Positions 35,136 to 39,721 of a stretch of DNA of 39,721 nt are shown here, in pieces; within the stretch, counting starts at the first letter, position 1, and every line of letters starts with the position of its first letter. The translations under genes and the position numbers were made by a program. The notes under the pieces were generated by a model that saw only the letters and a list, made by a program, of their open reading frames with translations, did not search any database and was not told where the DNA came from. The stretch is from Ignavibacteria bacterium UBA2373 (lineage in GTDB: Bacteria > Bacteroidota > Ignavibacteria > Kapaibacteriales > UBA961): contig DDTD01000035.1 of NCBI GenBank assembly GCA_002344005.1, positions 1 to 39,721 of the forward strand. The letters are read 5' to 3'.

Positions 35136-36905
35136 TTATCTACTAAAAAGTGCTAAGAGTGAAGTAACCAAGAAAATTGTAGAGGAAGCCAATGTTGCAA
35201 TAGCCGCAAAATACTGCACTTCGTAGCCCGGAGGATTAAGCGGCGGTGGCGGCACATAAAGAGCATCTCCGGCTTCAAGCACTGTTAGATTGTCCGGTTC
35301 AATCCATACTTTTGTTTTTCCTTTAATTATACGCATCATAGATTTTATAGCACCCGCCGATACTCCTCCGGCAGCATTTAAATACCAATCAGCATTTTTC
35401 CCCGATTCAAAAGAGATATATCCGGGTTGAACCACCTGCCCGTACACAAATACTTTTTTCGGGTTTTTGGGAATAACAATAATATCACCACTGTTTAGAG
35501 CAATATTGTCTTTATCAGAAGGATTGTTCTTATCGAAGCAAAGGGATAGATTGCATGAGGCAATGGGGAGTCTTCGTTCATTGTGCATAAGAAAACGAGC
35601 TGTGTCTTCGGTTTGTAAATCAGATCCTCGAAGACTATTTCTTCCCTCAATTTTCTTTGAATCGAATTGTTCTGGTTCTTGTTGTAAGACATAAGCGAGC
35701 GGTAAATATGCTTCTGTTGTGAAACCACCGGCTTGTTGTATAATATCCCTTACTCTTGTTTGTTCAGGAACTATGCTGAATGTTCCGGGATTTTGCACTT
35801 CACCGACAATTTCCACAAATCCTCCCGTTACGGCTGAGATTTCATTTTTTTTCGATCCTACATTGATTGCATATCCCGGAGTAAGCGGATGATCGTTTTC
35901 TAATTCACCGCGTTCATTGAGCGTATATGATTTTTTCAAAGAACTGTTACTTATACCGGTAATTGCATTTTTGTCCGCATTTTCAGTGATTCCCATAGCT
36001 GCTTTGAAGAGCAATGAGGCATTATCTCCTTCTTTGTACGCTAAGATAATTGGTCTTCTGACAGCACCGCTGATAGATATGGTCTGATAAGCATTTGGCG
36101 CAAAAGGCACATAAATTTCGTCACCTTCACGAATCATAGGGTCATGATTGCCATCGGGATAAAATCGTGCTTTTTCTAAATCTGCAATAGAAGAAGTGCC
36201 GTTTCTGTGATAAACTTTAATGTTGCGAGATGAAAAAGGGGATAGACCAATAGACGAAGGGCGCGAGAGTAATCTACCGGCAAGTGTGCTTCCGTATTCT
36301 TCTTGTTTGTCATTACGTCGAGCATTGACAGCATTGCTTCCTGCAGGCGATTGCTGATGAGCAATTTTTACGACAGTTGAAATATGCGTGCTTGCAGGAA
36401 ATGCAAAAACTCCGGGGTATGTAACATTACCGCTGACTGTGACATAAACCAATCGTGCTTTTCTTAGAGCCAAAGAAACCGAGGCATTGCTATTCCGTTG
36501 TTTTACTATATGTGCAATAGTGTCTTTAGCTTGAGTAAGTGTTTTGCCTTTAAGGGAAACAGATCCTATTCGTGGTATTATTGCCGTACATTCAGGTGAT
36601 AAGACAATTGGTTGCTCCATAGCAGGTACGGGTAGTATCATGATGGAGAGAACATCTCCCGGACCCATAACATAATAGTCAGGATTGATTATATCGTCTG
36701 CTGCGAACTTATCGTCTAAGCGCAAATCCGATTGCGATAAATTTGAACTGACATCTGTGAGTGATTTCAAATCTATACCGGGCTGTGCGGTAGAAGATGC
36801 ACCGGATTGAGCCTGCAATGAAGCTACAGAAAACAGCATGAGTATGATGAAACATACAAGTGTTTGATACACAAAGTGATAAGTATTCTCTTTATGAAAG
36901 TTCAT
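35136..36905 (-). CDS. Wza-like polysaccharide export protein with SLBB domains
   Basis: The 589-aa protein has a signal peptide (QTLVCFIILMLFSVASLQA), a polysaccharide export domain (NPDYYVMGPGDVLSIMILP from about 75, then GSVSLKGKTLTQAKDTIAHIV), and at least three SLBB repeats (VTVSGNVTYPGVFAFP, ISISGAVRRPIIL, VEIVGEVQNPGTFSIVPEQTRVRDIIQQAGGF, VFVYGQVVQPGYISFESGKN). A hydrophobic helix near 567-587 ends the protein, in place of the lipoprotein cysteine and outer-membrane helix of E. coli Wza; there is no lipobox. It is the first gene of the exopolysaccharide transcript. No Wzc-type tyrosine kinase, flippase or polymerase is in this window, so the remaining machinery must lie elsewhere. Confidence 0.92.
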   Translation of the reverse strand: MNFHKENTYHFVYQTLVCFIILMLFSVASLQAQSGASSTAQPGIDLKSLTDVSSNLSQSDLRLDDKFAADDIINPDYYVMGPGDVLSIMILPVPAMEQPIVLSPECTAIIPRIGSVSLKGKTLTQAKDTIAHIVKQRNSNASVSLALRKARLVYVTVSGNVTYPGVFAFPASTHISTVVKIAHQQSPAGSNAVNARRNDKQEEYGSTLAGRLLSRPSSIGLSPFSSRNIKVYHRNGTSSIADLEKARFYPDGNHDPMIREGDEIYVPFAPNAYQTISISGAVRRPIILAYKEGDNASLLFKAAMGITENADKNAITGISNSSLKKSYTLNERGELENDHPLTPGYAINVGSKKNEISAVTGGFVEIVGEVQNPGTFSIVPEQTRVRDIIQQAGGFTTEAYLPLAYVLQQEPEQFDSKKIEGRNSLRGSDLQTEDTARFLMHNERRLPIASCNLSLCFDKNNPSDKDNIALNSGDIIVIPKNPKKVFVYGQVVQPGYISFESGKNADWYLNAAGGVSAGAIKSMMRIIKGKTKVWIEPDNLTVLEAGDALYVPPPPLNPPGYEVQYFAAIATLASSTIFLVTSLLALFSR

Positions 36906-36998
36906 GCAACGAAATTATTAAGTGTAATGTTAGGATTAGAACTATATTACGATTTAGTTCCACCGGAATTTTGATTTTCAAGTCAAAGTAGGTGAGTG

Positions 36999-37006
36999 CA
37001 AAATTA
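36999..37006 (-). promoter_or_regulatory. Possible -7 element for the polysaccharide operon
   Basis: Read on the minus strand, TAATTTTG fits TAnnTTTG and lies about 95 bp before the Wza-like start. No clear TTTG -33 box is found at the expected spacing, so confidence is low. The rest of the 36906-37161 gap is AT-rich with nothing else recognised. Confidence 0.25.
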
Positions 37007-37161
37007 CGGTTTTACTGTTGGTAAAGTAGCGAAAATGTCCTTATTGTAAATTTTGCTCACATCGAATATGATAAAAGTCTTTGGGAAAACGCTCATTTTG
37101 TAGTAAATTGCCTTTGTGATTCAGTGTACATATGTTCTATTAAACAAAGGGAGAGTTTATT

Positions 37162-37362
37162 ATGGTTATTTTTCATTTTGGTCGCCATAGCGTACCATTT
37201 GCAGACATTCATGATATACATGTAGAGTATAATTATCATGAAAATGAGATTTTTATTGATCTTGAATTGAACGGCGGAGTGCAAATGAGTCTGAATTTAC
37301 CTGATTCACTCACATTTATGGAGCAGTTTGTCAAGCACATTCGTGAAGTTAAAAATATATAG
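37162..37362 (+). CDS. Small conserved-looking hypothetical protein
   Basis: The 66-aa product (MVIFHFGRHSVPFADIHDI ... FVKHIREVKNI) has no signal peptide and reads as a beta-hairpin pair followed by a helix (DSLTFMEQFVKHIREV). I do not recognise a family. AAAGGGAGAG seven bases before the ATG is a good ribosome binding site, and a clean terminator follows, so it is a real single-gene unit despite its size. It lies between two minus-strand transcripts. Confidence 0.6.
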   Translation: MVIFHFGRHSVPFADIHDIHVEYNYHENEIFIDLELNGGVQMSLNLPDSLTFMEQFVKHIREVKNI

Positions 37363-37388
37363 TATGTGACTATTTATGAACAAATTAG

Positions 37389-37423
37389 ACCCGACCTTCT
37401 TTAGCTGAAAGTCGGGTTTTTTT
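37389..37423 (+). terminator. Rho-independent terminator after the 66-aa gene
   Basis: ACCCGAC (37389-37395) pairs with GTCGGGT (37411-37417), followed by a run of seven T. It lies 26 bp after the small gene's stop. Confidence 0.9.
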
Positions 37424-37426
37424 GTG

Positions 37427-38725
37427 TTATTTCTTGCGCTTACTCATGAGGTATTCGATTTCATCCGCCTCAATAGGTATGGAATCCATCAAATCAATGA
37501 AGCCATTCTCTGTAATAACAATATCATTTTCAAGTCGAATGCCTATAGATTCTTCGGGTATATAAATTCCGGGTTCAACAGTAAAGACCATTCCGGCTGC
37601 AAACGATGTGCTGTAATGACCATAATCATGAACATTCAAACCAAGATGATGGCTTGTACCGTGCATAAAGTACTTTTTGTAAAGCGGTCTTTCGGGATTC
37701 TGATTACGTACATCTTTTCTTTTGAGTAATTTCAGATCAATAAGTTCTTCGGTCATAATCTCACCGATTGTTTTATTGTATTCCTCAAAGTTTGAACCAA
37801 CCGAGAGCAAAGTACATGCTTGTCGAAGGACTCGTAAAACGGCGTCATATACATCACGTTGTCGTTGAGTAAATCTACCATTTACCGGAATGGTGCGTGT
37901 CATATCAGCATTATATCCGGCATATTCAGCTCCGACATCAAGGCAAAGCACATCACCATCGTGGCAAACTTTATCATTTTTAACATAATGTAATATACAA
38001 CTGTCTTTGCCTGAAGCAATAATCGGTTGATACGCAAATCCACGTGACCGATTTTTTATAAACTCATGGGCAAATTCGGCTTCTATCTCATATTCATAAA
38101 CCCCGGGTTTTACATATTTAAGTATTCTTCGGAATCCTTTTTCTGTAATGGTGCATGCCTGCCGAATTAAAGCAACCTCAATATCAGATTTAATTGCACG
38201 TAACTCGTGCAGAATAGGTGCTGATCGTTTATATGTATGGAGTGGATATTGTGACATACATTGTTCACGGAAGCGATCGTCACGCATTTGTACGGGAGTA
38301 GCTATATTCTTAAATTCATTGGTGTTGAGATAAATGTTGTTACTCTGTAACACTGCCCCACGAAACTGAGATTGAAAAGCGGAAAGCCATTGAACATTCT
38401 TAATTCCTGAAATTTCAGACGCTTGGGCTTTGGATAATTTTTCGCCCTCCCATACAGCTAAGTGTTCATTTGTTTCACGGATGAAAAGAATTTCGCGATT
38501 AGACTCTTGGGAAGAATCCGGATTCAATAGGAGAATGGTTTCTTCTTGGTCAATTCCCGTGAGATAATAAATGTCGGAATGCTGAACAAAAGGCAGCGTA
38601 CCATCCGCAGATGTCGGCATAGTATCATTTGAGTTGAAAACGGCTACGGAGTGCCTTTCCATGCGTAATGCAAAATTCTTACGATTTTCGATAAAAAGCT
38701 GAGGGTTGATAGGTTCATGTCGCAT
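37427..38725 (-). CDS. pepP: Xaa-Pro aminopeptidase (M24B)
   Basis: The 432-aa enzyme removes N-terminal residues preceding proline. It has the aminopeptidase P N-terminal domain (NRKNFALRMERHSVAVFNSNDT, FVQHSDIYYLTGIDQEETILLL) and an M24 pita-bread domain with the metal ligands in DVGAEYAGYNADMTRTIP, HGTSHHLGLNVHD, FTVEPGIYIPEE and IRLENDIVIT. The start at 38725 is the first in-frame ATG and fits the family's N-terminus. It lies 47 bp downstream of a methionine aminopeptidase of the same superfamily, so the two may be cotranscribed for N-terminal processing of proteins. Confidence 0.95.
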   Translation of the reverse strand: MRHEPINPQLFIENRKNFALRMERHSVAVFNSNDTMPTSADGTLPFVQHSDIYYLTGIDQEETILLLNPDSSQESNREILFIRETNEHLAVWEGEKLSKAQASEISGIKNVQWLSAFQSQFRGAVLQSNNIYLNTNEFKNIATPVQMRDDRFREQCMSQYPLHTYKRSAPILHELRAIKSDIEVALIRQACTITEKGFRRILKYVKPGVYEYEIEAEFAHEFIKNRSRGFAYQPIIASGKDSCILHYVKNDKVCHDGDVLCLDVGAEYAGYNADMTRTIPVNGRFTQRQRDVYDAVLRVLRQACTLLSVGSNFEEYNKTIGEIMTEELIDLKLLKRKDVRNQNPERPLYKKYFMHGTSHHLGLNVHDYGHYSTSFAAGMVFTVEPGIYIPEESIGIRLENDIVITENGFIDLMDSIPIEADEIEYLMSKRKK

Positions 38726-38772
38726 AAGTATCTATAGAGTTAAGAGTGATGATATATAATAGCCCTTGTAAA

Positions 38773-39570
38773 TTAAAACCAGTCTTCACTAGGGTTGTAA
38801 TCGGTCAATACTAATGGAGTGCCTTTTTGAATAACAACCATTTTTTCAAAATGTGCAGATAATTTACCATCACGTGTACGAATTGTCCATTTGTCTTTGT
38901 CTGTTTTAACATCACGAGTACCCTGATTAATCATTGGTTCGATTGCTATACATAGACCTTCTTGTAATTTTACATTTGGGTAAGCAGTTCTATACATCAA
39001 TGGTGGGACAAAATTCGGAATGGAAGGTTCTTCGTGGAGTGACTTGCCAACCCCATGTCCGACTAAATCACGGACCACAGAAAAACCTTTTTTTTCACAA
39101 TGAGTTTGTACTGCCCTTGCGATATCATACACCTTGTTGTTTGTTACTGCTTGCTCGACGGCTAAATTTAATGATTCACGTGTTGTTTTGAGTAGTTTTT
39201 TTGCTTCTTCCGAGATTGTACCCACAGCAAATGTATAGGCACTATCACCGTAATAACCATCTTTGTATGTTCCGCAATCCACGGAAATAATGTCGCCATC
39301 TTTAAGAGGTATATCGCCCGGAATACCATGAACAACCACATCATTAACTGATATACAAAGTGCAGCGGGGAAAGCGGGTCTTTGACCTGCAATTTCACCA
39401 TAGCCCTTAAAAGCCGGCTTCGCCGATTGCGACAAAATATAGTCTTCGGCAATAGCGTTAATCTCCAATGGAGTGATACCGGGTTTGATATATGGACGAA
39501 CTGACTCGAAGACACCGACGACAATTCTTCCTGATTCTGCAAGCTTTTGTATGTCTGCTGTTTTGTTCAT
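38773..39570 (-). CDS. map: Methionine aminopeptidase, type I
   Basis: The enzyme removes the initiator methionine from nascent proteins. From the ATG at 39570 (GGAAG upstream) it has 265 aa, normal for bacterial type I enzymes; the frame continues to 39654, but the extra 28 residues are basic and hydrophobic and are not family-like. The five metal ligands are visible in ISVDCGTYKDGYYGDSAYTF, GHGVGKSLHEEPSIPNF, IAIEPMINQG and SAHFEKMVVI. In many bacteria map follows secY and adk; here it stands upstream of pepP, which is a different context. It ends the window, with no gene start seen in 39571-39721. Confidence 0.95.
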   Translation of the reverse strand: MNKTADIQKLAESGRIVVGVFESVRPYIKPGITPLEINAIAEDYILSQSAKPAFKGYGEIAGQRPAFPAALCISVNDVVVHGIPGDIPLKDGDIISVDCGTYKDGYYGDSAYTFAVGTISEEAKKLLKTTRESLNLAVEQAVTNNKVYDIARAVQTHCEKKGFSVVRDLVGHGVGKSLHEEPSIPNFVPPLMYRTAYPNVKLQEGLCIAIEPMINQGTRDVKTDKDKWTIRTRDGKLSAHFEKMVVIQKGTPLVLTDYNPSEDWF

Positions 39571-39721
39571 AAACTTCCGGATTGTAGTTTTGATAGAAGG
39601 AGTTGATGTAATCTCTTTGTACAAAATTCGCCAAAATTTGACAAAAAGAAGCAAATTTTTACATTCTAAATTTTTTTGTGCAGTTCTTGTTACATTCTTA
39701 CAAAATTTGTGTCGTTGCAGA

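Overview
The window is about 40 kb of AT-rich bacterial chromosome (by eye roughly 36-38% G+C). It most resembles the Bacteroidota/Chlorobiota side of the tree, for example Kapabacteria- or Ignavibacteria-like genomes. The support is C-terminal type IX secretion (T9SS) sorting domains on a PhoD phosphatase and on a 428-aa secreted protein, a DUF5686-type outer-membrane protein, an ECF sigma/anti-sigma pair, and promoters of the TTTG-N20-TAnnTTnG type. The species is inferred, not proven. There is no prophage, insertion sequence or CRISPR array; most of the window is chromosomal housekeeping plus surface biology.

Layout. 1-2.4 kb (+): an EVE-domain protein, a structured non-coding RNA candidate with 6S-like architecture, and a membrane-anchored repeat protein. 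2.5-5.0 kb (-): an operon of L-asparaginase, a DUF1648 membrane protein, a SAM methyltransferase and a YdeI-like protein. A tRNA-Leu(CAG) lies at 5.13 kb (+). 5.4-8.5 kb (-): mannose-6-phosphate isomerase and a T9SS-exported PhoD phosphatase. 8.7-12.6 kb (+): glycine dehydrogenase (gcvP) and a divergent cation-diffusion-facilitator protein. 12.8-16.2 kb (+): two secreted proteins of unknown function, the first behind a 16-bp tandem repeat that places its strong start codon out of frame. 16.3-22.6 kb (-): a DUF2231-like membrane protein, a GNAT acetyltransferase, a frameshifted outer-membrane transporter-like gene, YggS, Dxr (MEP isoprenoid pathway) and a DUF5686 protein. 22.9-28.1 kb (+): a small FN3-like secreted protein, a secreted HExxH metalloprotease, a sigma-54 activator, an ECF sigma factor and a probable anti-sigma factor fused to a beta-barrel-like domain. 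28.2-36.9 kb (-): an exopolysaccharide operon (Wza-like exporter, Wzi-like protein, a GT2/phosphoglycosyltransferase fusion, polyprenol-phosphate mannose synthase, a coiled-coil protein, inositol-monophosphatase family). 37.2-39.6 kb: a 66-aa protein (+), Xaa-Pro aminopeptidase and methionine aminopeptidase (-).

The most interesting locus is 12.84-14.88 kb. Six perfect copies of a 16-bp unit begin within the sixth base of an ATG that has an ideal ribosome binding site. Sixteen is not a multiple of three and the repeat is open in all frames, so each gain or loss of a copy changes the frame. With six copies the ATG frame stops after 49 codons. With 1, 4 or 7 copies it would read into the 600-residue secreted protein and give it a proper signal peptide. 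This is the classic form of a phase-variable contingency locus. A second possible frame-controlled surface gene, with a G6 tract, lies at 17.3-18.2 kb.

A plausible overall theme is the cell envelope: T9SS cargo, polysaccharide export and mannose activation (ManA and polyprenol-phosphate mannose synthase), outer-membrane proteins and envelope-responsive regulators, interspersed with unlinked housekeeping genes.
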